In this document: positions 7,136 through 13,746 of the stretch, one piece after another
Layout of the letters: each line of letters begins with the position of its first letter
How positions within the stretch are numbered: the first letter of the stretch is position 1
Assembly: GCA_900100595.1 (NCBI GenBank)
Contig: FMUA01000021.1
Coordinates: 1 to 43,872, forward strand
DNA from: Ruminococcaceae bacterium P7
GTDB lineage: Bacteria > Bacillota > Clostridia > Oscillospirales > Acutalibacteraceae
DNA length: 43,872 nucleotides
Reading direction: 5' to 3'
Translations under genes and position numbers: made by a program
Notes under the pieces: generated by a model
Databases searched by the model: none
The model's input: the letters and a program-made list of their open reading frames with translations, nothing else
Told to the model about the DNA's origin: nothing

Positions 7136-7199
7136 GTCATCATCAGTACGGAGAGACCATCCTCCGCAGACCGTCGCGCCGTAGCGCGGCGGTTTCGAC
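7136..7199 (-). ncRNA. Type II hammerhead ribozyme upstream of an early phage gene (copy 2)
   Basis: Same order as copy 1 on the minus strand: GUC-GAAA; stem III of 9 pairs with one C-A mismatch (A7193 to U7170), capped by a C(UACG)G tetraloop; GUC; stem I of 7 pairs (UGCGGAG/CUCCGUA) with an 8-base loop; CUGAUGA; then U and GAC, which pairs with GUC as stem II. Stem sequences differ from copy 1 but still pair, and the core is identical. Predicted cleavage is between 7169 and 7168. The ribosome site of the next gene follows 5 bases after the motif. Confidence 0.85.
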
Positions 7200-7202
7200 T
7201 TT

Positions 7203-7601
7203 TCAAGTAATTTTTCCTCCAATTTTCTCATTGCGGTTATTTCGCCATCCAACAGATTCTTCACCGGTGATAGAATTGCGGAGGATCTGGACGGTGCAGT
7301 CCGGGTAGGTGGTTTCCTCATCGAAGATGTTCGTTTCCACCTTAACCGGTTTTTCAACATAAGCGTAATAAATATGTTCATGCTCTGCAGCTCCGTGGTT
7401 TTCACTGCCAAATAGCTCATGGAATTCTGCTTCTGTTTCACAATAATAGTCCGCGCAATTCAAAACGCCGTCCCTGATGTCCGGGTGATACAAATGAAAC
7501 ACGTCAATCGCTTTCTTATAATCCGGAGCGGTTACGGTCGTCCAGCCGCCCCGGTAAGGATAATCCTCGCTTGTTCCATAGGTAAAATAGAAATTCAACA
7601 T
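7203..7601 (-). CDS. Phage hypothetical protein
   Basis: A 132-residue acidic, aromatic-rich protein (MLNFYFTYGTSEDYPYRGGW at the start) with no membrane helix or nucleotide-binding motif. The part GWTTVTAPDYKKAIDVFHLYHP resembles the small host-takeover or niche-specific proteins that several gut phages encode, but I cannot name a family. It overlaps the preceding gene by 7 bases and has GGAGG about 11 bases before its ATG. It ends just before the second hammerhead. Confidence 0.55.
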   Translation of the reverse strand: MLNFYFTYGTSEDYPYRGGWTTVTAPDYKKAIDVFHLYHPDIRDGVLNCADYYCETEAEFHELFGSENHGAAEHEHIYYAYVEKPVKVETNIFDEETTYPDCTVQILRNSITGEESVGWRNNRNEKIGGKIT

Positions 7602-8203
7602 TCTGCGTACACTCCTCCGGAAAAGCCTCTTGACATAAACTCGTTGAGCGCGGATTCCCTGTCTGCGAAATAGCTTCCGCCGTAAGGAACGCCCTGTTTA
7701 TCGATCCACCAAACTACCCAAGGCTCGACCGAGTTTTGATTATGCGCGAGTGCGACCTTGTTGTTGATGTTTCCGAATATCTTATATCCGTTATGCTTTT
7801 CACCGATCTTGTGTATTCTCATATTCCACCTTCTCTTTGCTTCATCGATAAATGTTCCGTCGGAGTTGACGTCCTCAGCCCATGCGGTTTCCGCAAGACA
7901 ATCCTCACATTTGATATGCGCGGACGGCTTGAGTGATCCTGACGTGGAAACTCCGGTAATGATTCTTGCCCTGCCGCCACAGAACGGACAACTTCTCAGC
8001 GTTGAAGCGTTGCCCTTCACATCAAATCCGATTAAAGTGTCCACGCTAACGCCGAAAAACAGAGCCAGTCCCATGAGAGCCTCAAAATCCGGCTCCGCTT
8101 TACCGCATTCCCAATTATTGATTGTTTGCGCACTTACTTCAAAAAGCTCGCCCAAAGCCTGCTGACTGATTCTTTTCCGTTCTCTGAGTTCTCGTAATAT
8201 CAT
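7595..8203 (-). CDS. XRE helix-turn-helix protein fused to a Lar-like zinc ribbon
   Basis: A 202-residue protein. Residues 1-60 are an XRE domain (RISQQALGELFEVSAQTINNW) related to antirepressors and Cro. From residue 70, SCPFCGGRARII, with a second pair CEDC near residue 100 and a WNMR ending, matches the Lar restriction-alleviation zinc ribbon. The C-terminal part (WWIDKQGVPYGGSYFADRESALNEF) is an extra module. Lar proteins of phages modify type I restriction activity. Fusion of such a ribbon to a DNA-binding domain is unusual. It has AAGGGGG before the ATG and follows the Ner-like gene directly. Confidence 0.7.
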   Translation of the reverse strand: MILRELRERKRISQQALGELFEVSAQTINNWECGKAEPDFEALMGLALFFGVSVDTLIGFDVKGNASTLRSCPFCGGRARIITGVSTSGSLKPSAHIKCEDCLAETAWAEDVNSDGTFIDEAKRRWNMRIHKIGEKHNGYKIFGNINNKVALAHNQNSVEPWVVWWIDKQGVPYGGSYFADRESALNEFMSRGFSGGVYAEC

Positions 8204-8205
8204 TC

Positions 8206-8403
8206 CTATGCCCCCTTACACAGCTCATCAACTGTAGTATCGAGGATTTCAGCGATATCTAAGCTCAATCTGAGCGAAGGAATCTTGGTACCACTCTCAA
8301 TAAAATTAATCATTGGCGGTCTGACTCCCACTTTGTCCGCTAATTCGCTTTGAGTTAAACCCTTGTTTTCGCGGAGTTTTCTGCAATTCTTTCCGAAATT
8401 CAT
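8206..8403 (-). CDS. Cro/Ner-like XRE regulator, first gene of the lytic operon
   Basis: A 65-residue protein that is almost only an XRE helix-turn-helix (RENKGLTQSELADKVGVRPP, then INFIESGTKIPSLRLSLDIA). It is the first leftward gene after the operator region and faces the repressor, the position of ner in Mu and cro in lambdoid phages; such proteins shut off both early and repressor promoters. AAGGAGG lies 7 bases before the ATG. The intergenic sequence with at least four dyads is probably its target as well as that of the repressor. Confidence 0.8.
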   Translation of the reverse strand: MNFGKNCRKLRENKGLTQSELADKVGVRPPMINFIESGTKIPSLRLSLDIAEILDTTVDELCKGA

Positions 8404-8450
8404 AGTACGCCTCCTTGTAATTAATTTTTTTTTGTGTTAGAATTAACTAT

Positions 8451-8546
8451 GGTTAATAACCTTTATGGGATTCAAGTTTATAACCTTAGTTATATATTAT
8501 CACCTAATTAGGTGATAATCAAGCGTTAAATAACCTTATTAGGTGA
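8451..8546. promoter_or_regulatory. Operator array between repressor and Ner-like gene
   Basis: Four related dyads lie between the divergent genes: GGTTAATAACC (8451-8461), ATAACCTTAGTTAT (8480-8493), a perfect 24-base palindrome ATTATCACCTAA/TTAGGTGATAAT (8496-8519), and TAACCTTATTAGGTGA (8531-8546), which differs from the central ACCTAATTAGGT by one base. Spacing and relatedness suggest cooperative binding by the repressor and Ner-like proteins. This is the lysis/lysogeny switch of the prophage. Confidence 0.75.
8494..8522 (-). promoter_or_regulatory. Early lytic promoter (leftward)
   Basis: On the minus strand TTGATT (8522-8517), a 17-base spacer and TAATAT (8499-8494). The spacer is the core of the 24-base palindrome, so a bound repressor would cover both boxes. 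It should drive the Ner-like gene through muA-muB and beyond. Confidence 0.7.
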
Positions 8547-8565
8547 TTTTGGAGGTTTGCACAAA

Positions 8566-9228
8566 ATGATTTCTCAAAATTTGTATAATTCTTTAGATAT
8601 TGCAGATAGAATAAAAAGGCAAGCAAAAACTCAAGGATTTACCACCAAAGAGCTTTTACTTGCATGCAAATTAGGAGTAAATACCATTTCAAAAATAGCT
8701 AACGGGAAAGATATATATTCTAAAAATCTTGCGAAAATAGCAGATTATTTGTCCTGTTCTGTTGATTATTTACTGGGGAGGACTGATAATCCATATGTTG
8801 ACGACAGGATTATAAAGCCAGTTAGACCAGAGGAAGATATTGAAATCTCCATTCCCAAGCGTATTCTTCCCTTTTACAGAACGGCTGCATCCGCCGGAAT
8901 CGGATCCTATTTGTTTGATGATACACCGGTTGAATATGTCAACGTACCTAAAACAGATAAAACCTTAGCGGCAGATTACATTCTGGAAGTCAGAGGAGAT
9001 AGCATGGAGCCGAAATTCCATGACGGCGACTGTGTTCTGATTCAGCAATCTGAGCGGATATATGAGGGACAAATCGGGATATTCATATTAAATGGCGAAT
9101 CTTATATAAAAAAAATGGGCAATGGCGAATTGATTTCTCTCAACCCTGCCTATTCTCCAATCCGTCTGCACGAATATGATGACATCAGATGCGCCGGAAA
9201 AGTGCTTGCCACAATCGCGTTGGAATAA
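8566..9228 (+). CDS. Self-cleaving phage repressor (XRE + S24 peptidase)
   Basis: A 220-residue protein. The N-terminus is a helix-turn-helix (TKELLLACKLGVNTISKIA) with the SVDYLLGRTD hinge, followed by an S24/LexA domain with an AG cleavage-type site (ASAGIGS), the catalytic serine in RGDSMEPKFHDGD and the lysine in GESYIKKMG. RecA-stimulated self-cleavage would couple prophage induction to DNA damage, unlike classical Mu c. The ATG at 8566 is chosen because GGAGG lies 10 bases before it; a TTG at 8557 is too close. It is transcribed toward the phage left end, as in Mu. Confidence 0.88.
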   Translation: MISQNLYNSLDIADRIKRQAKTQGFTTKELLLACKLGVNTISKIANGKDIYSKNLAKIADYLSCSVDYLLGRTDNPYVDDRIIKPVRPEEDIEISIPKRILPFYRTAASAGIGSYLFDDTPVEYVNVPKTDKTLAADYILEVRGDSMEPKFHDGDCVLIQQSERIYEGQIGIFILNGESYIKKMGNGELISLNPAYSPIRLHEYDDIRCAGKVLATIALE

Positions 9229-9457
9229 TATACATATATGTTGTATAAATATGTAATACGATCAATAAAAAGGAATTCAACATCAAAGCTCCGAAAATGT
9301 TAAATTCTTTAGGTTTTATGGGAACTGGAACTAACTTCCTATTCATTTGTTTTTCGTTCCTCACACTTCCTGACAAAGAATAAGTATTGTTTTCATTCAC
9401 AAATTCTGTATTAATGCCATTTTAAGCCGTTTTTAACGCTTTTTAACGGTGCAGATT

Positions 9458-9510
9458 AAAAAACCCAAACCGAGCTTTCCCGAAATTTTTCTTCGAGATT
9501 CGCCCGGTTT
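9458..9510. terminator. Composite hairpin, likely bidirectional terminator
   Basis: AAACCG pairs with CGGTTT, with an inner 6-bp stem (minus strand CTCGAA with TTTCGGG). The minus strand continues into GGG and six T residues, the plus strand into TCCTTTT. It can end the rightward repressor transcript and any leftward transcript from 9695. Confidence 0.6.
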
Positions 9511-9528
9511 TCCTTTTCGCACTATATG

Positions 9529-9587
9529 AAAAAAAACAAGCCGTTTCCGAGGTGAATTGTATTTTTTCACCCTAGAAACGGCTTGTT
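9529..9587 (-). terminator. Strong leftward intrinsic terminator
   Basis: AACAAGCCGTTTC (9535-9547) pairs perfectly over 13 bases with GAAACGGCTTGTT (9575-9587), with an additional inner GGTGAA/TTCACC pairing. On the minus strand it is followed by eight T residues. It ends the short transcript that starts near 9688. Confidence 0.75.
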
Positions 9588-9638
9588 TACTGGCTTTTTG
9601 GTTTTTCAATGGTTTTTAACGGGTTTTTACACTTTTTC

Positions 9639-9683
9639 CTATTCTCTCCGAAAACTCACATCCACTCCTTTTTGTTTTTTCAT
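9639..9683 (-). CDS. 14-codon ORF in a short independent transcript
   Basis: ATG at 9683 preceded by AAGGAATTTTT encodes MKKQKGVDVSFRRE and stops at 9639. It lies between a good leftward promoter and a strong terminator. It may be a leader or regulatory peptide, or the transcript may act as RNA. No homologue is recognised and chance cannot be excluded. Confidence 0.3.
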   Translation of the reverse strand: MKKQKGVDVSFRRE

Positions 9684-9694
9684 AAAAATTCCTT

Positions 9695-9723
9695 ACTATA
9701 TATTGTATCACATTCTTTGTAAA
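9695..9723 (-). promoter_or_regulatory. Leftward promoter in the prophage end region
   Basis: On the minus strand TTTACA (9723-9718), 17 bases, TATAGT (9700-9695). Transcription would start near 9688 and meet the 13-bp terminator at about 9530, giving an RNA of about 160 bases. Confidence 0.55.
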
Positions 9724-9764
9724 GTTTCGCTATTTTCTATTGACAAATTCAAAAAACTGCTCAC

Positions 9765-9802
9765 AAAAATGACAGGAGAACAGCCGTTTGGCTTTCCTCC
9801 TG
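9765..9802 (-). terminator. Terminator of the dockerin-serpin gene
   Basis: On the minus strand CAGGAGGAAAGC pairs with GCTGTTCTCCTG with two mismatches, followed by TCATTTTTG. It lies 18 bases after the stop codon of the serpin gene. Confidence 0.6.
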
Positions 9803-9819
9803 CCGAAAGAGTGTTCACT

Positions 9820-11298
9820 TTATGAAAAGCTTTCCATCGTGCCGATAAAGACGGGGGTGTTGGTGACGGTATCGACAATCATGTACACAAACGGTCTGTC
9901 CAGACAGATCGTGATGCCGCGCGGTTCATCATGCCCCGGCACCGCGGATTCCGCCATGATCACGGCCGTGACTGCCGCCGCCTTGGTTCCGTTCTCGTCA
10001 AGCTGAATGACGGTCTTGTGCAGCACGTCGCTGATAAACGGGCTTGACGGCGCTCCTGCCTCAACCATGCGCAGGAAATTCGCCTCCTCCGGGTCAAACG
10101 CCGAGGTCATGCCCATCGCCTGAAGATTATCCACCAGGCTGTCGTTGTACTCCAAATCAAATTTCGGAAGATACGCTCTGACAAAATCATAGGAATTATC
10201 TCTTTTCAGCGCCTTTGCCAGACGCTCGCCTGTCAGGGATTTGACATAGCCTTCGAGCGTGGTTCCCTCCTTTGGCAGAAATGCCGCGAACGCATAGCGG
10301 CTGCCCTCATAGTATTTCAAAAAGCCGTCGGCTGCGTCGCCGTCGCGCAGATAGATGTCCTCTGTCGAGTTCATCATCTCAACGGGAAATGTTTCTCCGT
10401 CCTCCGCTGTAAAGGTTCCGCTGAAAACCTGATACTTGTCATACGGCTCGTCCCAGTTGCCCTCAAACGCGATGGTATTGACCAGATACAGTAGCGCCTG
10501 TGGGCTGATCTTATCCGTCAGCTTCGGAATCATTCCGTGCGTTTTTTCCTTGACCCACGCGTTCATCGCGTCACAGGTCTCCTGATTGAACGGAGCGGCG
10601 AACACATCGGAATAATAGTAATTCAGCGTATCCGAAACAAAGGTCGGATTGAGCTTGGAATGGGAGCCGTCGTTGTTGTACCAGATGGAATCCGCGATTT
10701 CCATTCCGCCGCAGATCAGCTCTTCCTCACCCATATAGCCGCCGCGGATCGTCTTTCCGAAGCCTTCGGAGTTTTCAATATAATTCTTGAAATAAGCATT
10801 GAGCACGTCTCTCTTTGCGCCGAGAGCCGCTTCCATCTCGGAGAGTGTCGTGCCGTTTGCTCCGTTCGCGGTCATCGAGAGCGCCATCATCACCGACAGC
10901 GGAGAAACAAAGGTATTGCTGCCTGACTTTACGCCGGTTTTCAGAAGCTCCGCGCTGAAATTGCATACCGCCGCGTTGCCCTGTGCCTTGATCTCCTCGG
11001 GAGTGAGCGGTTCGGGTTGCGGATCGTCGGGCTGAATGATGCCTGCGGCAAGCCGCTGAATATAGGTCGCGTCGACGATATCGACCGAGCCGCTGCGGTT
11101 CGCGTCCGCCGCTCCGAGCTGCTCGTCGGAATAGACTCCCAGTCCTGCGCAGATTTTTTGAACCGTTGTCGCGTCGGTGACGTCGACCTTTCCGTCCAGA
11201 TTGACGTCTCCGCGTTTCGGCGCTTCTGCGGCAGCCGCTGCCGCTGCGGAAGATACCGTCAAAATCGCGGCAAGTACTGCCGCTAGTATTTTCTTCAT
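9820..11298 (-). CDS. Secreted serpin with N-terminal type I dockerin
   Basis: A 492-residue protein. Residues 1-24 are a signal peptide (KKILAAVLAAILTVSSAAA). Residues 29-90 form a dockerin with two calcium-loop repeats, GDVNLDGKVDVTDATTVQ and ADANRSGSVDIVDATYIQ. The rest is a full serpin fold, with NTIAFEGNWDEPYD, the hinge GTKAAAVTAVIM before the reactive loop, and the closing DRPFVYMIVD...PVFIGTM. Serpins inhibit serine or cysteine proteases by a suicide mechanism. The dockerin would attach it to a cohesin scaffold on the cell surface, as for the cellulosomal serpin of Clostridium thermocellum. AGGAGG precedes the ATG and a terminator follows. The dockerin placed before the serpin is less common than at the C-terminus. 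Confidence 0.93.
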   Translation of the reverse strand: MKKILAAVLAAILTVSSAAAAAAAEAPKRGDVNLDGKVDVTDATTVQKICAGLGVYSDEQLGAADANRSGSVDIVDATYIQRLAAGIIQPDDPQPEPLTPEEIKAQGNAAVCNFSAELLKTGVKSGSNTFVSPLSVMMALSMTANGANGTTLSEMEAALGAKRDVLNAYFKNYIENSEGFGKTIRGGYMGEEELICGGMEIADSIWYNNDGSHSKLNPTFVSDTLNYYYSDVFAAPFNQETCDAMNAWVKEKTHGMIPKLTDKISPQALLYLVNTIAFEGNWDEPYDKYQVFSGTFTAEDGETFPVEMMNSTEDIYLRDGDAADGFLKYYEGSRYAFAAFLPKEGTTLEGYVKSLTGERLAKALKRDNSYDFVRAYLPKFDLEYNDSLVDNLQAMGMTSAFDPEEANFLRMVEAGAPSSPFISDVLHKTVIQLDENGTKAAAVTAVIMAESAVPGHDEPRGITICLDRPFVYMIVDTVTNTPVFIGTMESFS

Positions 11299-11370
11299 TC
11301 GGATGACCTCCTGATTCTTTTTCTTTCATTATACAACAAGAATCTATCATTTGCAAGAATACATCCGCTT

Positions 11371-11862
11371 TTATGTTTCGTCCAGATACGCATTCAGAAA
11401 ATACGCCGCAAGGCTGTTCGGACGGATGTTGTTCCTTGCCTCCTCGCGTGAAAACCACGCGGCGGAATCGATTTCTTCGTTGGGATTCCACTCGCCGCTG
11501 TCCCTGACAAACACGGTGAAATTGCACATCAGCGTATTGGAGCGTTCAAAGAACCGCGTGCGGTTAAAACGGATACGCTCCGCCGTCATGCCCGTTTCTT
11601 CCTTTAACTCACGCGCGGCAGCCTGCTCGAGCGATTCCGTGCGGTTGACGTAGCCCGCTACTAAAATATAGGACGGCTTTCCGTATTGCCGAATCAGCAG
11701 GATCTCATCCGTCTGCCGGTTGACGACGATCATACTGACCGCGACATTGTACATCGGGAAACGGAATTCACCGCACTGCGGACAAAACGGAATGATTCCC
11801 TCACCCGCAAGCTCCTTTTCCGTTAACGGTGAACCGCATTCGCGGCAAAATTTTTCAGTCAT
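11371..11862 (-). CDS. Nudix hydrolase with N-terminal zinc ribbon (NADH pyrophosphatase-like)
   Basis: A 163-residue protein. Cysteines 6, 9, 27 and 30 (CREC ... CPQC) form a zinc ribbon, and residues 70-92 are a complete Nudix box (G-x5-E-x7-REL-x-EE-x-GM, containing AAARELKEETGM). The family cleaves nucleoside diphosphates linked to another moiety; the ribbon-Nudix arrangement is that of NudC, but the NudC-specific SQPWPFPxS motif is absent, so the substrate is open. The gene lies upstream of, and in the same direction as, the serpin, 72 bases away, without an obvious terminator between them. Confidence 0.85.
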   Translation of the reverse strand: MTEKFCRECGSPLTEKELAGEGIIPFCPQCGEFRFPMYNVAVSMIVVNRQTDEILLIRQYGKPSYILVAGYVNRTESLEQAAARELKEETGMTAERIRFNRTRFFERSNTLMCNFTVFVRDSGEWNPNEEIDSAAWFSREEARNNIRPNSLAAYFLNAYLDET

Positions 11863-11883
11863 GCACTTTTTTCTCTCCTGTTA

Positions 11884-11912
11884 TTGTTTTTGTACCGTAC
11901 TTGTGATATACT
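11884..11912 (+). promoter_or_regulatory. Promoter of the bcp peroxiredoxin gene
   Basis: TTGTTT (11884-11889), 17 bases, TATACT (11907-11912), followed by CGGAGG before the ATG at 11945. Confidence 0.6.
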
Positions 11913-11944
11913 GTCATTAATCAAACCAATCGGAGGTCATTTCT

Positions 11945-12400
11945 ATGCTATCAATCGGAATACAAGCGCCGGACTTCACCCTGCCCGACCAGAACGGTCA
12001 GCTGCATTCCCTCAGCGATTTCAGAGGACAAAAGGTCATTTTGTATTTTTATCCGAAGGACAACACTGCGGGCTGCACCAAGCAGGCATGCGCGTTCGGC
12101 GAGCTTTATCCGCAGTTCCGTGAAAAGGGCGCGGTCGTGCTCGGCGTCAGCAAGGATTCCGTTGCGTCGCACAAGCGCTTTGAGGAAAAATACGGTCTGC
12201 CCTTCAACCTGCTTTCCGACACGGAAAAAGAGGTCATCCAAGCCTATGACGTGTGGAAGGAAAAGAAGCTCTACGGCAAGGTCAGCATGGGCGTCGTGCG
12301 CACCACCTACCTTATCGGCGAAAACGGCATCATTGTCAAAGCCTTCGACAAGGTCAAGGCTGCCGACAATCCCGCGCAGATGCTCGGCGCGCTGGAATAG
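11945..12400 (+). CDS. bcp: Thioredoxin-dependent peroxiredoxin (Bcp/PrxQ type)
   Basis: A 151-residue protein with the Bcp layout: APDFTLPDQNG at the start, VILYFYPKDNTAGCTKQAC with peroxidatic and resolving cysteines five residues apart (PrxQ type), FNLLSDTEK, and RTTYLIGENG. It reduces hydrogen peroxide and organic hydroperoxides with thioredoxin. CGGAGG lies about 9 bases before the ATG and a promoter fits immediately upstream. It is a single-gene unit facing a convergent gene that ends 3 bases after it, with no terminator hairpin visible between the two. Confidence 0.92.
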   Translation: MLSIGIQAPDFTLPDQNGQLHSLSDFRGQKVILYFYPKDNTAGCTKQACAFGELYPQFREKGAVVLGVSKDSVASHKRFEEKYGLPFNLLSDTEKEVIQAYDVWKEKKLYGKVSMGVVRTTYLIGENGIIVKAFDKVKAADNPAQMLGALE

Positions 12401-12402
12401 TC

Positions 12403-13179
12403 CTATATTTCAACAGTTTGTCCCGCGGAAAGATAGTGCAGCCGCCTGATGATTCCGCTCAGAAACGCGTACTGCGCTTCTCCGGTGCAATGGCAGGTAT
12501 AGTATTCCGTATCATAATTGTTTAACTGTTCGGCGTATTCTCTCAGCCGGTCGCCGCAGTCGAGCTTCATCATATGGAAGCCGCCGATCAGGTAATCGGG
12601 ACGGAACCATTCGACGATATTCAGAATACCCTTATGCGAGCATCCGCTGATCAACACGCGCCTGCCGTTTTCTTCTATCAGGAGATAGTGCTCATGGCGG
12701 AAATCCTCGGCAATCAGCTTGCCGTTTTCGAGGACATTGAGGTTGCCCGAGCCGAAATCCGAGGTTTTCTCTCTGCCGTTGCAGGCAAAGAGCGTCAATC
12801 CGTCCGCGATACGGTATTCCTCGTCGGTAATAATCAGGCGATTGCTTTTTTGCAGCGCGGGATCAAGACCGATATACTTTTCCGTGCCGTTGTAATGCGG
12901 CTCAAAGGCGTGGCGGTTCAGATACACAGGCGCGGTGGGATTCAGCTCCAGAAAACGCGCCAATCCGCCGCCATGGTCATAATGCCCGTGAGAAAGAACG
13001 GCGAAGTCTGCCTTTGTCAAATCGACGCCGAGCTTTTCCGCGTTTTCGGCAAAAAGCTCGCTCTGCCCTGTATCAAACAGAACGCGGTGTGTATTCGTTT
13101 CGATGAAAAGCGACAATCCGTGCTCGCATCCGATATCAGGGCGGCAGGATGTGTTCTCGGCCAATGCGGTTATCTTCAA
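12403..13179 (-). CDS. Metallo-beta-lactamase-fold hydrolase (dihydropterin-phosphate synthase-like)
   Basis: A 258-residue protein with the metal-binding motif SHGHYDHGG (residues 63-71), a later GCSHKGILN, GGFHMMK and CHCTGEAQY, the set of motifs seen in the family annotated as 7,8-dihydropterin-6-yl-methyl-aminobenzene 5'-phosphate synthase. The true bacterial substrate is unknown. An in-frame ATG lies at 13200, but a TTG at 13179 has GAGGTGATA at ideal spacing and yields LKITALAENT, the usual family start, so I chose it. It converges with bcp. Confidence 0.8.
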   Translation of the reverse strand: MKITALAENTSCRPDIGCEHGLSLFIETNTHRVLFDTGQSELFAENAEKLGVDLTKADFAVLSHGHYDHGGGLARFLELNPTAPVYLNRHAFEPHYNGTEKYIGLDPALQKSNRLIITDEEYRIADGLTLFACNGREKTSDFGSGNLNVLENGKLIAEDFRHEHYLLIEENGRRVLISGCSHKGILNIVEWFRPDYLIGGFHMMKLDCGDRLREYAEQLNNYDTEYYTCHCTGEAQYAFLSGIIRRLHYLSAGQTVEI

Positions 13180-13283
13180 TGATATCACCTCTTCATCCAT
13201 TATATTACCGACCTCTGCGGATGTCAATGACACCGTTTTTTGACAGAACACAAGATGACGAAAATTTGAAAGGATGACAAAAC

Positions 13284-13733
13284 TTGAAACAATATCTATA
13301 TCTTACATTGCGCGAACGTCCCGAGATCAAGGAATCCGCAGCAGAGTGGTTCCACTCAAAATGGGGCGTACCATCGGAAGCTTATCTGGAGTGCATGGAG
13401 GATTACCTGAGCGGCAAAACCGAATACGGCTGGTACCTGTGCCTTGACGGAGACAAAATCATCGGCGGTCTGGGCGTTATCGAAAACGACTTTCACGAGA
13501 GAAAGGATCTGTTCCCGAACGTGTGCGCGGTCTATACCGAGGAAGCATACCGCAGTCAGGGAATCGCGGGAAATCTGCTCAATTTGGCTGTTGAGGATAT
13601 GAAATCCAAGGGCATCAGCCCGGTTTACCTCATTACCGACCACACGGACTTCTATGAGAGATACGGCTGGGAATTTTTCTGCACGGTTCAGGGCAGCGAT
13701 CCCGAGCCGTCAAGAATGTATATTCACCGATAA
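13284..13733 (+). CDS. GNAT-family N-acetyltransferase
   Basis: A 149-residue protein with a GNAT core: GDKIIGGLGVIEN (beta strand 4), the acyl-CoA loop YRSQGIAGNLLNLAVEDMK, and the C-terminal FYERYGWEFF motif. It transfers an acetyl group from acetyl-CoA to an unidentified amine. The start is TTG at 13284 with AAAGGATG upstream; no ATG occurs earlier in frame. It is followed after 13 bases by the DUF3795 gene, likely as one operon. Confidence 0.8.
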   Translation: MKQYLYLTLRERPEIKESAAEWFHSKWGVPSEAYLECMEDYLSGKTEYGWYLCLDGDKIIGGLGVIENDFHERKDLFPNVCAVYTEEAYRSQGIAGNLLNLAVEDMKSKGISPVYLITDHTDFYERYGWEFFCTVQGSDPEPSRMYIHR

Positions 13734-13746
13734 CGGAGAGAGAACC

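Larger units (their letters stand above)
9428..9632. repeat. TTTTTAACG repeats, candidate transposase end sites
   Basis: GTTTTTAACGC and CTTTTTAACGG are directly adjacent near 9430-9447, and GGTTTTTAACGGG recurs near 9611; a related GGTTTTTCAATGG lies just before the last. Spaced repeats within about 200 bp are what MuA-type transposases bind at phage ends. The function is inferred; the first pair can also fold into a small hairpin (CCGTT/AACGG). Confidence 0.35.
9229..9764. other. Gene-poor segment expected to contain the prophage left end (attL)
   Basis: By analogy with Mu, the left end lies just beyond the repressor gene, and the first clear host gene (dockerin-serpin) ends at 9820. No protein gene longer than about 70 codons is supported. 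The segment contains three copies of TTTTTAACG (around 9431, 9440 and 9613, plus strand), a composite hairpin at 9458-9510, a 13-bp terminator at 9529-9587, a 14-codon ORF and a leftward promoter. Because the right end of the prophage is not in the window, the exact boundary and the target duplication cannot be read. Confidence 0.5.

Noticed and set aside
9185..9400. 71-codon leftward frame downstream of the repressor
   Set aside because: No ribosome site, overlaps the repressor 3' end in antisense, and composition is unlike a coding region.
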